DNA from: an uncultured Pelagibacteraceae bacterium
GTDB lineage: Bacteria > Pseudomonadota > Alphaproteobacteria > Pelagibacterales > Pelagibacteraceae
Reading direction: 5' to 3'
Assembly (NCBI GenBank): GCA_902629215.1
Contig: CACOQC010000001.1
Location: 1-64,000 of the forward strand
DNA: 64,000 nucleotides
Within the stretch, counting starts at the first letter, position 1. Each line of letters opens with the position of its first letter. The position numbers and the translations under genes were made by a program. Below the pieces are notes generated by a model. The model was not told the DNA's origin. It made no database searches and saw only the letters and a list, made by a program, of their open reading frames with translations. This document shows positions 41,811 through 52,750 of this stretch, in pieces.

Positions 41811-44093
41811 ATGAAAAAAACAAAAGTTGATCATTATACTGATAAAGAAGCATTAGAATTTCATAGCTACAAAAAACCTGGCAAGATTGAAATTTCTTCT
41901 TCTAAAAATATGACTACAAAGAGAGATCTAGCTTTAGCATATTCTCCAGGTGTTGCCGCACCTGTGAGAGCGATAAGCGAAAATCCTGAGGCTGTTTTTG
42001 ATTATACAAGTAAAGGAAATTTAGTTGCTGTTATAAGTAATGGTTCAGCTATTTTAGGTATGGGAAATTTAGGTGCTTTAGCCTCAAAACCAGTAATGGA
42101 AGGAAAAGCAGTTTTATTTAAAAGATTTGCAGATATTGACTCAATAGATCTTGAGATAGATTCAGGTGATGCAAATGAAATTATTAATAGTATAAAAAAT
42201 TTTGCTCCAAGTTTTGGTGGAATAAATCTCGAAGATATTGCCGCTCCAGATTGTTTTATTATAGAAGAAAAGTTAAAAGAAATCTTAGATATACCAGTTT
42301 TTCATGATGACCAACATGGTACGGCTATTATTACGACAGCAGCATTAATAAATGCCCTAGATATTAGCAAAAAAAAAATTGATGAAATAAAAATAGTTGT
42401 GAATGGTGCAGGTGCCTCTGCAATGGCTTGTACTAATTTATTCAAAAAAAGCGGAGTTCCTCAAAAAAATATAACTATGGTGGATAGAAAAGGTGTAATT
42501 TTTAGAGGTAGAGATAATTTAAACCAATGGAAATCTAGTCATGCAATCGATACAAAAAATCGAACATTAGATGATGCAATTAAAAATGCAGATGTATTTT
42601 TAGGTCTATCCGCAAAAGGTGCTTTAACAAAAGATATGGTAAAAAAAATGTCTAAGAATCCAATTATATTTGCTTGTGCAAACCCTGATCCTGAAATCAC
42701 ACCAGAAGAAATTGAAGAAGTAAGAGATGATGCAATTATAGCAACTGGCAGATCTGATTATCCTAACCAAGTGAATAATTTAATAGGCTTTCCTTATATT
42801 TTTAGAGGTGCATTGGATGTAAGAGCAAAAACAATCAATGAAGAAATGAAAGTTGCTGCTGCTCATGCAATTGCAAATTTAGCAAAAGAAGATGTACCAG
42901 ACGAGGTAGTTGCTGCAATGGGTGGAGAAAGACCACACTATGGAAAAAATTATATAATTCCATCAACTTTTGATCCAAGATTAATTAGTGTAATTCCAGC
43001 TGCTGTTGCAAAAGCTGCAATGGAGACAGGTGTTGCAAGAATTAATATTGAAAACTTTGATACATATAAAGATCAACTCAAACAAAGATTAGATCCAACT
43101 GTAACCATTATGCAAGGTGTAAATAACTACATTAAGAAAAAACAAAAAAAAGTAGTTTTTGCTGATGGTGAAGATGAAAATATGCTTAAAGCTGCAATAG
43201 CTTTTAAAAATTCAAAACTAGGAATACCAATTTTGATTGGAAAAGAAGAATTAATTAAAAATCAAATAAAAAAAATTGGTTACAACGAAAACTTCGATAT
43301 CGAAATTGTAAACTCAAAAGATACTCCTAAAAGAGAAAAATATGTAAAATATTTGTTTAAAAGACTTCAAAGAGAAAAAGGGATGTTAGAGTGGGATTGT
43401 GACAGACTTATAAGGAATGATAGAGTGATTTGGGCATCTTGCATGGTTGCTTGCAAAGATGCTGACGCAATGGTTACTGGAAATACAAGAAGATATTCTT
43501 CATCCCTTGAAAAAATAACTCAAGTGGTGGATCCAAGACCTGGAGAAATAATGTTTGGTTTAAACTTAATTGTAAATAGAGGTAAAACCATTTTCATTTG
43601 TGATACTTCAGTAATTGAATATCCAAATGCAGAACAATTAGCTGAAATGGCAAAATCAGCAGCTAGAGTTGTAAAACTTTTTGGTATTGTTCCAAAAATT
43701 GCTTTTTTATCTCACTCAACTTTTGGCCAACCTGCAACTGATAGAACTAAAAGATTAAGTGATGCTGTAGAAATTTTGAAAAAAAATAATGTTGATTTTA
43801 AATTTGATGGGGAAATGCAACCCGATGTGGCTTTGGAAGAAATTTATAAAGAGCTTTATCCTTTTTCTGAAATTGTTGGTAATTCAAATGTTCTTATCAT
43901 GCCAAGTCAACATAGTGCTGCTATTTCATATAAAATGATTAAATCAATGAGTAGAGCAAAAGTTATTGGACCATTATTGATTGGTTTAGGTTTACCTATC
44001 GAAATTGCACCTTTAAGAAGTTCTACTTCAGAAATATTAAATCTAGCTTCTATAGCTGCATATTCAGCTGATGTTATTGACTATAAAAAATAA
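41811..44093 (+). CDS. maeB: NADP-dependent malic enzyme with phosphotransacetylase-like C-terminus
   Basis: LALAYSPGVAAPVRAI; FHDDQHGTAIITTAA; C-terminal PTA-like region. Confidence 0.95.
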   Translation: MKKTKVDHYTDKEALEFHSYKKPGKIEISSSKNMTTKRDLALAYSPGVAAPVRAISENPEAVFDYTSKGNLVAVISNGSAILGMGNLGALASKPVMEGKAVLFKRFADIDSIDLEIDSGDANEIINSIKNFAPSFGGINLEDIAAPDCFIIEEKLKEILDIPVFHDDQHGTAIITTAALINALDISKKKIDEIKIVVNGAGASAMACTNLFKKSGVPQKNITMVDRKGVIFRGRDNLNQWKSSHAIDTKNRTLDDAIKNADVFLGLSAKGALTKDMVKKMSKNPIIFACANPDPEITPEEIEEVRDDAIIATGRSDYPNQVNNLIGFPYIFRGALDVRAKTINEEMKVAAAHAIANLAKEDVPDEVVAAMGGERPHYGKNYIIPSTFDPRLISVIPAAVAKAAMETGVARINIENFDTYKDQLKQRLDPTVTIMQGVNNYIKKKQKKVVFADGEDENMLKAAIAFKNSKLGIPILIGKEELIKNQIKKIGYNENFDIEIVNSKDTPKREKYVKYLFKRLQREKGMLEWDCDRLIRNDRVIWASCMVACKDADAMVTGNTRRYSSSLEKITQVVDPRPGEIMFGLNLIVNRGKTIFICDTSVIEYPNAEQLAEMAKSAARVVKLFGIVPKIAFLSHSTFGQPATDRTKRLSDAVEILKKNNVDFKFDGEMQPDVALEEIYKELYPFSEIVGNSNVLIMPSQHSAAISYKMIKSMSRAKVIGPLLIGLGLPIEIAPLRSSTSEILNLASIAAYSADVIDYKK

Positions 44094-44094
44094 T

Positions 44095-44688
44095 TTAATC
44101 TTTTTGAATTCTTAAATTTTCTACTAATAAAATACTTGCTATCACATCTTCTACATCCAATATTTGTTTTGCTTCTTTTATTACTAGATTTTTTTCATCA
44201 GATGTAATTGCAATACCATAAATATAAATTTTCTTTTTGTATGTATCAATTTGATAGTTTGATGCCTTTATATTTTTATTAAAAATAAGCGCAGTTTTTA
44301 ATTGAGAAGTAATTAGAATATCTTTGGCAGACTGTTTAAAGTTAAACTCCTCTCTAATTTTTATATCATTTCTTACAGATCTAACGCCTTGTGTTTCCCA
44401 TGCTAATTTTGTTAATTTTAATTTTTCCTCTGGATTATCAACTTTACCTTTAAGAAATATTCTTCCATCTAAAACTTTTGATTTAATAGATAAAAGATAT
44501 TTTTTATCTATTAAAATTATTCTTGCACTCAAACTTTTCTGCATTATAGAGTCATCGATTTGTGTCCCTATTGATCTTGGATCTGTTGCTACGCTTACAC
44601 CTGTTCCAAAAATTCCTGTTGATGAGACACCAACACAGCTATTAATAATTAAAGTTAGAAGTAATAATATAGTTAAATTAATTCTCAT
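44095..44688 (-). CDS. BON-domain lipoprotein (YraP/DolP-like)
   Basis: Lipobox-like INSC; VLDGRIFLKGKVDNPEEKLKLTKLAWETQGVRSVRNDIKI. Confidence 0.85.
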   Translation of the reverse strand: MRINLTILLLLTLIINSCVGVSSTGIFGTGVSVATDPRSIGTQIDDSIMQKSLSARIILIDKKYLLSIKSKVLDGRIFLKGKVDNPEEKLKLTKLAWETQGVRSVRNDIKIREEFNFKQSAKDILITSQLKTALIFNKNIKASNYQIDTYKKKIYIYGIAITSDEKNLVIKEAKQILDVEDVIASILLVENLRIQKD

Positions 44689-45544
44689 TTTTCAATTTAA
44701 GACAATAATCATATATTAATTTTTTTGATATTTTATTTTCTTTGTTAACCAATTTTATAATTTCTTTAATACTTAATTTATTTATTAATTTACTAATATT
44801 TCTTTTATCTGATTCACTCAATAAATGTGAGAATTTATTACTTTTTTTTTTTTCTGATATTACTATTGTGATTTCCCCTTTTAAATTCATATCTAATTTG
44901 TCAAGATCATTTATTTTGGATCTTATAAACTCCTCATAATATTTTGAAATTTCTCTACAAATCACAATCTCTCTTCCAATAAATTTTTCTTTTAAAAAAG
45001 GGATTATTTTATCAATTTTTTTTGGTGAAATGAAAAAAACTAACGAACAATCTAAATTTGATAATATATTTAAGTCCTCTAATAATTTCTTTTTTTTTTC
45101 AGGAAAAAAACCATAGAAAAAGAATTTCTCTGAAAAGCCGCTAATCGAAATAGCAGAAGAAACAGACGATGGTCCTGGTAAAGGAATAATTGCAATGTTT
45201 TTTTTAACACATTCATTAATTAATAAATTACCAGGATCAGAAATTGTAGGTGTTCCTGCATCTGATATAAGTGAAATAATTTTTTTATTTACTAAAAGAT
45301 TAATTATTTTGTCTAAATTTTTTTTCTCATTGAACTTATGATATGAAATTAACTTTGATTTAATTTTATATTTATCAAATAATTTTTTTGAAACTCTTGT
45401 ATCTTCACATAAAATATAATCAGAATTTTTTAATATTTCTATGGATCTTAATGTAATATCACCTAAATTTCCAATCGGAGTCGGCACCACATAAAGGCCA
45501 TTTTTTAGATTTTTATTATTAGGTATTGTTAAATTTACAATCAT
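44678..45544 (-). CDS. rsmI: 16S rRNA (cytidine1402-2'-O)-methyltransferase
   Basis: GLYVVPTPIGNLGDITLRSIEIL; LISDAGTPTISDPG; PLPGPSSVSSAISISGF. Confidence 0.96.
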   Translation of the reverse strand: MIVNLTIPNNKNLKNGLYVVPTPIGNLGDITLRSIEILKNSDYILCEDTRVSKKLFDKYKIKSKLISYHKFNEKKNLDKIINLLVNKKIISLISDAGTPTISDPGNLLINECVKKNIAIIPLPGPSSVSSAISISGFSEKFFFYGFFPEKKKKLLEDLNILSNLDCSLVFFISPKKIDKIIPFLKEKFIGREIVICREISKYYEEFIRSKINDLDKLDMNLKGEITIVISEKKKSNKFSHLLSESDKRNISKLINKLSIKEIIKLVNKENKISKKLIYDYCLKLKNEN

Positions 45545-45575
45545 TTTTGTAGTTAAACTATTATAATATCATTAA

Positions 45576-46730
45576 ATGAATAAATTTTTTAAAATATTTC
45601 TAATTGTACTAGTTTTGTTATTTGCCAAACATTCCGATGGATTAACTGAAGATGAAAAAATAAAAATTGGACTTTTAGTGCCTTTGTCTGGTGATAATAA
45701 AAATCTTGGTGAACAAATAATTAGATCTACTAAAATGGCATTACAAGAAATAGGAACAGATAAAATTGAAATTTTTCCAAAAGATGCTGGCTCTGATGCA
45801 AACTCAACTCTCAAATCAGCTTATGCATTGAAAAAGGAAGGAGTAAAAATTATAATAGGACCAATTTTTTTTGATAGCTTAAATTATCTTAGTGAAGTAG
45901 AAGATGTAATTTTTTTATCACTTACAAATAAAGTTTCAGATTTACCTAAAAATGTAATTAGCACAGGAGTAAATTCAATATCACAACTTAATACTATAAA
46001 CAAATTTATCAAATCAAATGAAATAAAAAAAACAATTTTTCTAACTCCTGATCTTCACTATAAAGATGAAGTTAAGTCTGCAATTAAAAAATCTAATATA
46101 AAAATATTTAAACATTACATATATGATACAGACCCAACTAAATTAACTCAACAAATTGAGGATTTAACAAACTATAAGATAAGAAAACAAAATTTAGTTG
46201 ATGAAATAAAAAGAATAGAAAATTCTGACCTTGAAAATAAAGAACGAAGAATAAAAAGACTAAAAAAAAGATATACAATCGGGAATGTAAGTTTTGATTC
46301 TATTATAATTTCAGACTTTGATGAAAGTCTTAAAAGCGTTGTCACATCCTTTCTTTATTCTGATGTATCACCAAAGGATAAATACTTTATAACGTTCAAT
46401 CAGTGGTTTGATGAAAGTTTATTATCTGAAAATGCTACACAACCCATATATTTTCCCTCAATTAACAAAGCTAATTTAGAAAAATTTAATTCAGATTTTC
46501 AAATGAAGTATAATCAAAAACCCAACCATTTATCTTTATTAAGTTATGATCTTTTAGGTCTTATTTATTATCTATCTTTAAAAACAGATTTTTCTGATGT
46601 AAATAATCTTTTTAAAAAAGAAAATTCATTTAAAGGTAAGATTGGCATCTTTGATGTAAAAAATAATAGTATTCATCATAGACTTAACTTTTATAAAATT
46701 GAAAATAATAAATTCAAAGAAATTTTCTAA
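45576..46730 (+). CDS. Periplasmic binding-fold protein, LpoA/penicillin-binding protein activator-like
   Basis: KIGLLVPLSGDNKNLGEQIIRSTKMALQEI; divergent to rsmI as is common for this family. Confidence 0.85.
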   Translation: MNKFFKIFLIVLVLLFAKHSDGLTEDEKIKIGLLVPLSGDNKNLGEQIIRSTKMALQEIGTDKIEIFPKDAGSDANSTLKSAYALKKEGVKIIIGPIFFDSLNYLSEVEDVIFLSLTNKVSDLPKNVISTGVNSISQLNTINKFIKSNEIKKTIFLTPDLHYKDEVKSAIKKSNIKIFKHYIYDTDPTKLTQQIEDLTNYKIRKQNLVDEIKRIENSDLENKERRIKRLKKRYTIGNVSFDSIIISDFDESLKSVVTSFLYSDVSPKDKYFITFNQWFDESLLSENATQPIYFPSINKANLEKFNSDFQMKYNQKPNHLSLLSYDLLGLIYYLSLKTDFSDVNNLFKKENSFKGKIGIFDVKNNSIHHRLNFYKIENNKFKEIF

Positions 46731-47316
46731 TTTTTTTAAAAGCCTGATACCTGTGATCCATTTTATATTTTTCTGCAGGTTTCATTTGACCAAAAGTTTT
46801 ACTTTTTTTCAAAGGTATGAAAATTGGATCATAGCCAAATCCATTTTTTCCTTTTGGTTCATCCGAAATATAACCCTCTACTTTTCCTAAAACACAAGCC
46901 ATTTTTTTATTTAAATAATAAATAGACAGCACACAAATAAATCTAGCTTTAATTTTTTTATTTTTCCAATTTTTATCTTTTTTATTTAACTCTTTGTATA
47001 CTCTTCTTATAGCCTTACCGAAATCTCCTTGCTTTCCACCCCACCTAGCAGAATAAATTCCAGGACTTTTATCTAAAAAATCTATCTCTAAACCCGAGTC
47101 ATCAGCCAAACAAATTAATCCTGTTTTTTTTGAGAAATATTTGGATTTAATTAATGAGTTTTCTTTGAAAGTCTTTCCATTTTCAACTGGACTCTTAAGA
47201 TTAAATTCAGATATAGAATGAATTTTAATGCTTTTTGGCAACAAACTCTTAATTTCACGTAATTTACCCTTGTTATTAGTACCAATCAATAATTTATTAA
47301 TTTTTTGCATGGGCAT
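46714..47316 (-). CDS. rdgB: XTP/dITP diphosphatase (RdgB/HAM1)
   Basis: LLIGTNNKGKLREIKSLL; ADDSGLEIDFLDKSPGIYSARWGG; GFGYDPIFIP. Confidence 0.95.
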   Translation of the reverse strand: MPMQKINKLLIGTNNKGKLREIKSLLPKSIKIHSISEFNLKSPVENGKTFKENSLIKSKYFSKKTGLICLADDSGLEIDFLDKSPGIYSARWGGKQGDFGKAIRRVYKELNKKDKNWKNKKIKARFICVLSIYYLNKKMACVLGKVEGYISDEPKGKNGFGYDPIFIPLKKSKTFGQMKPAEKYKMDHRYQAFKKIRKFL

Positions 47317-47352
47317 CTAGAAATTACTAAAATTCTTACCATATAAGAGGCT

Positions 47353-48006
47353 ATGGAAAAAGAGGAAAACCAAAATAGTACTTCTGCAGATCAAAATCAG
47401 GATACATTAAAAGAAACTGAGAAGCCTGAAGAAAACTTAACCAAAGAAAATATAAAAGAAACAAGCCAAGAACCTAAAGAAGAAATTAAAGAACTAAGTC
47501 CAGAGGAAAAAATTGCTGAACTTGAAGATAAAATAGCAAGAACTTTTGCTGAAATGGAAAATCAAAGAAGAAGGTTTGAAAAAGAAAAAGAGGATGCTTT
47601 TGAATATGGGGGTTATAGTTTTGCTAAAGAAGCTCTTAATTTAATTGACAATCTAGATCGCTCTAAACAAGTCCTTGAAAATGACAATAAACTAAAAGGA
47701 TCAGACGCATTGAGTAAAACTTTAGAACATTTAGAGATTATAAAAAAAGATCTAATCTCAATTTTCGAAAAAAATAATATTAAACCGATTGATTGCCTTA
47801 ACAAAAAACTAGATCCAAACTTTCATCAAGCAATGATGGAAATAGAGGATGATACGAAAGAAGCTGGTACAATAATTCAAGAGATACAAAAAGGTTTTAC
47901 TATCAAAGATAGGCTACTTAGACCTTCATTGGTGGGAGTATCAAAAAAAGTTACAAAAAAAGATGAAAAAACTAAAGAAAATCAGGAAAATTCAAAAAAT
48001 AAATAA
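47353..48006 (+). CDS. grpE: Nucleotide exchange factor GrpE
   Basis: FAEMENQRRRFEKEKEDAFEYG; FHQAMMEIEDD; GFTIKDRLLRPSLVGVSK. Confidence 0.95.
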   Translation: MEKEENQNSTSADQNQDTLKETEKPEENLTKENIKETSQEPKEEIKELSPEEKIAELEDKIARTFAEMENQRRRFEKEKEDAFEYGGYSFAKEALNLIDNLDRSKQVLENDNKLKGSDALSKTLEHLEIIKKDLISIFEKNNIKPIDCLNKKLDPNFHQAMMEIEDDTKEAGTIIQEIQKGFTIKDRLLRPSLVGVSKKVTKKDEKTKENQENSKNK

Positions 48007-48018
48007 TTATGAGATCAA

Positions 48019-48046
48019 CTTGTAGTTTTGCATTTAAACCCTATAT
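48019..48046 (+). promoter_or_regulatory. Candidate RpoH (sigma-32) promoter for dnaK
   Basis: CTTG-N17-CCTATAT in the 61-nt grpE-dnaK gap; fits the alphaproteobacterial RpoH form CTTG-N17/18-CYTATNT as I recall it. Confidence 0.6.
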
Positions 48047-48067
48047 GACGAAAGAGAGATTAATATT

Positions 48068-49993
48068 ATGAGCAAAATAATTGGAATAGACCTAGGAACA
48101 ACGAATTCATGTGTTGCTATCATGGAGGGAACACAAGCTAAAGTTTTGGAAAATACTGAAGGAGCAAGAACAACTCCGTCAGTAGTTGCATTTAGCGATG
48201 AAAGTGAAAAATTAATCGGACAGCCAGCTAAAAGACAAGCTGTTACAAATCCAGAAAATACTATTTTTGCAGTTAAAAGATTAATTGGAAGAAATTTTGA
48301 TGACCCTACTGTTAAAAAAGATATAGAGGCGGCACCTTTTAAAATAGTTAATTCTGAAAAAGGTGATGCTTGGATAGAAGCTAAAGGTGAAAAATATTCT
48401 CCATCCCAAATATCGGCTTTTATTTTACAAAAAATGAAAGAAACTGCCGAAAAATATTTAGGACAAGCAGTAACCAAAGCAGTAATTACTGTCCCAGCAT
48501 ATTTTAATGATGCTCAAAGACAAGCGACTAAAGATGCAGGAAAAATTGCTGGCCTTGAAGTACTTAGAATTATAAACGAGCCAACTGCTGCGTCACTTGC
48601 ATATGGTTTGGATAAAAAACAAAATAAGAAAATCGCTGTTTATGATTTAGGTGGAGGAACATTTGATGTTTCAATTTTAGAACTAGGTGATGGTGTTTTT
48701 GAAGTCAAATCAACTAATGGTGATACATTTTTAGGTGGAGAAGATTTTGATAATACTATTGTAGATTATTTAGTATCTGAATTTAAGAAAGATAACGGTA
48801 TAGATCTTAAATCTGATAAGCTTGCATTACAGAGATTAAAAGAAGCTGCAGAGAAAGCAAAAATTGAATTATCATCAGCTGAACAAACAGATATAAACTT
48901 ACCATTTATAACAGCTGATAAAACAGGTCCGAAACATATCAATCTAAAAATGACTAGAGCCAAACTTGAAGCTCTTGTTGAAGACTTAATCGCAAAAACA
49001 ATGCCTCCGTGTAAAACAGCATTAAAAGATGCGGGAATAACTGCTAATGAAATTGATGAAGTTGTTATGGTAGGTGGTATGACAAGAATGCCAAAAGTAA
49101 TTGAAGAAGTAAAAAACTTTTTTGGTAAAGATCCAAACAAAAGTGTCAACCCCGATGAAGTTGTTGCAATGGGTGCTGCAATTCAAGCTGGTGTTCTTCA
49201 AGGTGATGTCAAAGATGTATTGTTATTAGATGTAACTCCTTTATCCTTAGGAATAGAGACTTTAGGTGGTGTATCTACTAAACTTATAGAGAAAAATACA
49301 ACTATCCCTACTAAAAAAAGCCAAGTGTTTTCTACCGCTGAAGATAATCAGCCAGCAGTTTCAATTAGAGTTCTTCAAGGTGAAAGGGAGATGGCAACAG
49401 ATAATAAATTACTTGGTAATTTTGAGTTAGTTGGTATTGCACCAGCTCCAAGAGGTGTTCCTCAAATTGAAGTAACTTTTGACATCGATGCAAATGGAAT
49501 AGTAAATGTTTCTGCAAAAGATAAGGGAACTGGTAAAGAACAAAAAATTCAAATCCAAGCCTCAGGTGGACTAAGTGATGAAGAAATTGAGAAAATGGTT
49601 AAAGATGCGGAAGTAAATAAAGAAGCTGATAAAAAGAAAAGAGAGTCAGTTGATGTAAGAAATCAAGCAGATACATTAATCCATTCTACCGAAAAAAATT
49701 TAAAGGAACATGGTTCAAAAATTTCTGATGCAGAGAAAAAAGCAATTGAAGATGCATCATCCGCTGTAAAAGAGTCTTTAAAGACAGAAAATATTGAAGA
49801 TATTAAGAAAAAAACTGAAGCTTTAGTCCAAGCATCAATGAAACTTGGAGAAGCAATATATAAATCACAACAGAATACTAAACCAGAGTCAAACAAAGAC
49901 GATGGAGATGATAACAAAGGAAAAAAAGACGATAATGTTGTTGATGCGGATTTTGAAGAAGTAAAAGACGAAAATAAAGAAAAAAGCGCTTAA
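48068..49993 (+). CDS. dnaK: Chaperone DnaK
   Basis: [33 protein letters not shown]. Confidence 0.98.
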   Translation: MSKIIGIDLGTTNSCVAIMEGTQAKVLENTEGARTTPSVVAFSDESEKLIGQPAKRQAVTNPENTIFAVKRLIGRNFDDPTVKKDIEAAPFKIVNSEKGDAWIEAKGEKYSPSQISAFILQKMKETAEKYLGQAVTKAVITVPAYFNDAQRQATKDAGKIAGLEVLRIINEPTAASLAYGLDKKQNKKIAVYDLGGGTFDVSILELGDGVFEVKSTNGDTFLGGEDFDNTIVDYLVSEFKKDNGIDLKSDKLALQRLKEAAEKAKIELSSAEQTDINLPFITADKTGPKHINLKMTRAKLEALVEDLIAKTMPPCKTALKDAGITANEIDEVVMVGGMTRMPKVIEEVKNFFGKDPNKSVNPDEVVAMGAAIQAGVLQGDVKDVLLLDVTPLSLGIETLGGVSTKLIEKNTTIPTKKSQVFSTAEDNQPAVSIRVLQGEREMATDNKLLGNFELVGIAPAPRGVPQIEVTFDIDANGIVNVSAKDKGTGKEQKIQIQASGGLSDEEIEKMVKDAEVNKEADKKKRESVDVRNQADTLIHSTEKNLKEHGSKISDAEKKAIEDASSAVKESLKTENIEDIKKKTEALVQASMKLGEAIYKSQQNTKPESNKDDGDDNKGKKDDNVVDADFEEVKDENKEKSA

Positions 49994-50020
49994 CTGACAT
50001 CTAATTGTCCAGGTTAATAA

Positions 50021-51151
50021 ATGGCTAAAAGAGATTATTACGATGTCCTAGGCGTAAGTAAAACTGCTAGTCCTGAAGAATTAAAATCTGCATATAGAAA
50101 ATTAGCTGTAAAATACCACCCCGATAAAAATCCAGGCGATAAAACTGCGGAAGATAAATTCAAAGAAGCGAGTGAAGCCTATGGCGTTCTTTCTGACAAA
50201 TCAAAAAAAGAAAATTATGATAACTTTGGTCATGCTGCCTTTGAAAACGGTGGTGGTAGAGGAGGATTTGGAGGATTTGGCGGATTTAGTGGTTCAGATT
50301 TTTCAGACATATTTGAGGATTTTTTTGGAGACTTTGGTGGAGGTGGAAGAAGAAGTTCTAGAAAAAGCTCAAATAGAGGTTCAGATTTAAGATATGATCT
50401 GTCTATATCATTAGAAGAAGCATATACGGGTAAGAAACAAAATATACAATTTTCAACTTCAGAAAAATGTACTACATGCAAAGGAAATGGATCAAAACCT
50501 GGTCATAGCCCTGATAGATGTACCTATTGTGGTGGAAATGGCAAAGTAAGGTCTAATCAAGGTTTTTTTACTGTTCAACAAACATGTCCTCAATGTGCTG
50601 GTAGTGGTGAGGAAATTACAAATCCATGCAATGATTGTAATGGTCAAGGGAATAAACAAACTTCAAAAAAAATATCAGTAACAATACCAAAAGGTGTTGA
50701 CGATGGAACTAGAATTAGACTTGCTGGAAAAGGTGAGGCTGGAACAAGAGGTGGAGTAAGTGGTGATTTATATTTGTTTATTAACATTGATACGCATCAA
50801 CTTTTTAAAAGATCAGATGTAAATTTATTTTTTGAATTTCCAATTTCTATTGCTGATGCTGCTTTGGGTACAACTTTAGAAATTCCAACTATAGATGGGG
50901 GGAAAGCAAAAATTAAAATACCTGATGGAACTCAGAATGGTAAACAATTTAGATTAAAAGGTAAAGGGATGCCATTCATGCGTAGAGGAGATTTTGGCGA
51001 CCTTTATGTGCAAATAAAAACAGAGGTTCCAATCTCTTTAAATAAAGAGCAAAAAGAATTATTAGAAAAATTTAGAAAAATAGAGAATGAAAGATCTAAT
51101 CCGAGTATCAAGAAATTTTTTCAAAAAGCTAAAAGTTTTTGGAAAAACTAA
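50021..51151 (+). CDS. dnaJ: Chaperone DnaJ
   Basis: J domain with [10 protein letters not shown] region; four CxxCxGxG repeats. Confidence 0.98.
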   Translation: MAKRDYYDVLGVSKTASPEELKSAYRKLAVKYHPDKNPGDKTAEDKFKEASEAYGVLSDKSKKENYDNFGHAAFENGGGRGGFGGFGGFSGSDFSDIFEDFFGDFGGGGRRSSRKSSNRGSDLRYDLSISLEEAYTGKKQNIQFSTSEKCTTCKGNGSKPGHSPDRCTYCGGNGKVRSNQGFFTVQQTCPQCAGSGEEITNPCNDCNGQGNKQTSKKISVTIPKGVDDGTRIRLAGKGEAGTRGGVSGDLYLFINIDTHQLFKRSDVNLFFEFPISIADAALGTTLEIPTIDGGKAKIKIPDGTQNGKQFRLKGKGMPFMRRGDFGDLYVQIKTEVPISLNKEQKELLEKFRKIENERSNPSIKKFFQKAKSFWKN

Positions 51152-51153
51152 AT

Positions 51154-51324
51154 ATGGGGTTTGATGAAATTATTCCAGCATTAGCTCTGATAGCAGTATT
51201 AATATTAGTACTACCCAGCTTTATAAGAACTAATCTTAAAAAAAAAGTGTTTCTAAAGAATTTAAGTATTTGGGGTATAATTGTATTATTTCTTATGATA
51301 ATTTTATACACAATTTACTCATGA
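51154..51324 (+). CDS. Small two-TM protein (56 aa)
   Basis: MGFDEIIPALALIAVLILVLPSFIRTNLKKKVFLKNLSIWGIIVLFLMIILYTIYS; overlaps the dapB start as ATGA. Confidence 0.65.
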   Translation: MGFDEIIPALALIAVLILVLPSFIRTNLKKKVFLKNLSIWGIIVLFLMIILYTIYS

Positions 51325-52097
51325 AAAAAATTAATTTAGCTATAACAGGATGTATGGGAAGGATGGGTCGTCAAATCATCAAATCAGCAAAATCTGATAA
51401 AGTTTTTAGATTGGTTTCTCTTACAGAAAGTAGAAAGTTAAACAAAAAAATTAATAACATAAAGATTACTCAAAATACAATCGATTCATTCAAAAAAGCA
51501 GATCTAATTATAGATTTTACTATCCCAAAATGTACTTTTGAAGTTTTAAAAATTGCTTCTAAATTAGAAAAAAAAGTAGTTATTGGTACAACTGGTTTTT
51601 CAAAAAAAGAGGAAAGCTTGATAAAAAATTATTCAAAAAAAATTCCAATTCTCAAAGCTGGCAATATGAGTTTAGGAATTAATCTTTTAATGTATCTAAC
51701 TGAAATAGCCTCAAATTCTTTAGGTAAAAACTTTCTCAGTAAAATTTTTGAAATTCATCATAAATACAAAAAAGATTATCCTTCAGGAACTGCTTTAATG
51801 CTTGGAAAAGGGATAGCTAAAGGTAAAAATAAAAACTTATATGATATAATTGGTAAAAAGTTTCTTAACAAAAAAACATTTCCTTACGGAAATAAGCTAA
51901 ATTTTAATTCCATAAGAAAAGGTGAAATTATTGGTGAACATGAAGTAAAATTTTCTAGTGGTAAAGAAATAATAACACTTAATCATGAAGCTTTTGATAG
52001 AGCCTTATACTCTGAAGGAGCGTTATCTGCTGCCAAATGGTTATTTAAAAAGAAGCAAGGTCTGTACTCAATGAGAGATTTAATGAATTTCAAATAA
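51321..52097 (+). CDS. dapB: 4-hydroxy-tetrahydrodipicolinate reductase (start MKKINLAITG, inside the longer track ORF)
   Basis: INLAITGCMGRMGRQI; IGTTGFSK; EIHHKYKKDYPSGTAL. Confidence 0.95.
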   Translation: MKKINLAITGCMGRMGRQIIKSAKSDKVFRLVSLTESRKLNKKINNIKITQNTIDSFKKADLIIDFTIPKCTFEVLKIASKLEKKVVIGTTGFSKKEESLIKNYSKKIPILKAGNMSLGINLLMYLTEIASNSLGKNFLSKIFEIHHKYKKDYPSGTALMLGKGIAKGKNKNLYDIIGKKFLNKKTFPYGNKLNFNSIRKGEIIGEHEVKFSSGKEIITLNHEAFDRALYSEGALSAAKWLFKKKQGLYSMRDLMNFK

Positions 52098-52750
52098 TGG
52101 ATCAAATTCAAAGAGTTAAGATAATAACTAGAATATTAAACAAAACCTATCCCAATATCAATGTTCCTCTTAAAAGCCGAAATATTTTCACTTTACTTAT
52201 TTCAGTTCTTCTCTCTGCGCAATGTACGGACGTTAATGTTAACAATGTAACAAAAAAAATTTACCCTAAGTATTATAAACCAGAACATTTCGTCAAATTA
52301 GGAAGAAAAAGAATAGAAAAATTAATAAAAAAAATCGGTATATTTAGAATTAAAGCTAAAAGTATTTTTAATTTATCAAAAATATTAGTAAATAATTATA
52401 ACAGTAAAGTTCCTAATACTTTTGATGAATTAGAAAAACTTCCTGGAGTAGGTCATAAAACAGCAAGTGTTGTAATGTCACAAGGATTTGGTTTTCCAGC
52501 ATTTCCGATAGATACACATATTCATAGATTGGCTCAAAGATGGGGATTAACTAACGGTAAAAATGTTATTCAAACAGAGAAAGATTTAAAAAAACTATTT
52601 CCAAAAAAAAATTGGAATAAACTTCACTTACAAATCATTTATTATGGAAGAGAATACTGTAAGGCAAGAGATTGTTTTGGAATAACTTGTAAAATATGTA
52701 GTACTTGTTATCCTAAAAGAAAAAAACCATTAATCACAAAAAGAGCATAA
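52097..52750 (+). CDS. nth: Endonuclease III
   Basis: LISVLLSAQCTDVNVN; LPGVGHKTASVVMSQGFG; C-terminal CxxxxxxCxxCxxxxxC-type cluster. Confidence 0.97.
   Translation: MDQIQRVKIITRILNKTYPNINVPLKSRNIFTLLISVLLSAQCTDVNVNNVTKKIYPKYYKPEHFVKLGRKRIEKLIKKIGIFRIKAKSIFNLSKILVNNYNSKVPNTFDELEKLPGVGHKTASVVMSQGFGFPAFPIDTHIHRLAQRWGLTNGKNVIQTEKDLKKLFPKKNWNKLHLQIIYYGREYCKARDCFGITCKICSTCYPKRKKPLITKRA

Noticed and set aside
45572-45814. 80-aa minus-strand ORF antisense to the LpoA-like gene
   Set aside because: No recognisable motif and fully covered by a convincing CDS with a signal peptide on +.
48034-48477. 147-aa minus-strand ORF antisense to dnaK
   Set aside because: Dense antisense ORFs are expected in strongly biased AT-rich codon usage; dnaK is unambiguous on +.
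50230-50481. Antisense 83-aa ORF with proline-rich [10 protein letters not shown] sequence
   Set aside because: Lies fully antisense to the DnaJ glycine-rich region; the proline runs are the complement of Gly codons.
51270-51320. dapB N-terminal extension in the ORF track
   Set aside because: Overlaps the upstream mini-gene; MKKINLAITGCMGRMG at 51321 matches the DapB start.
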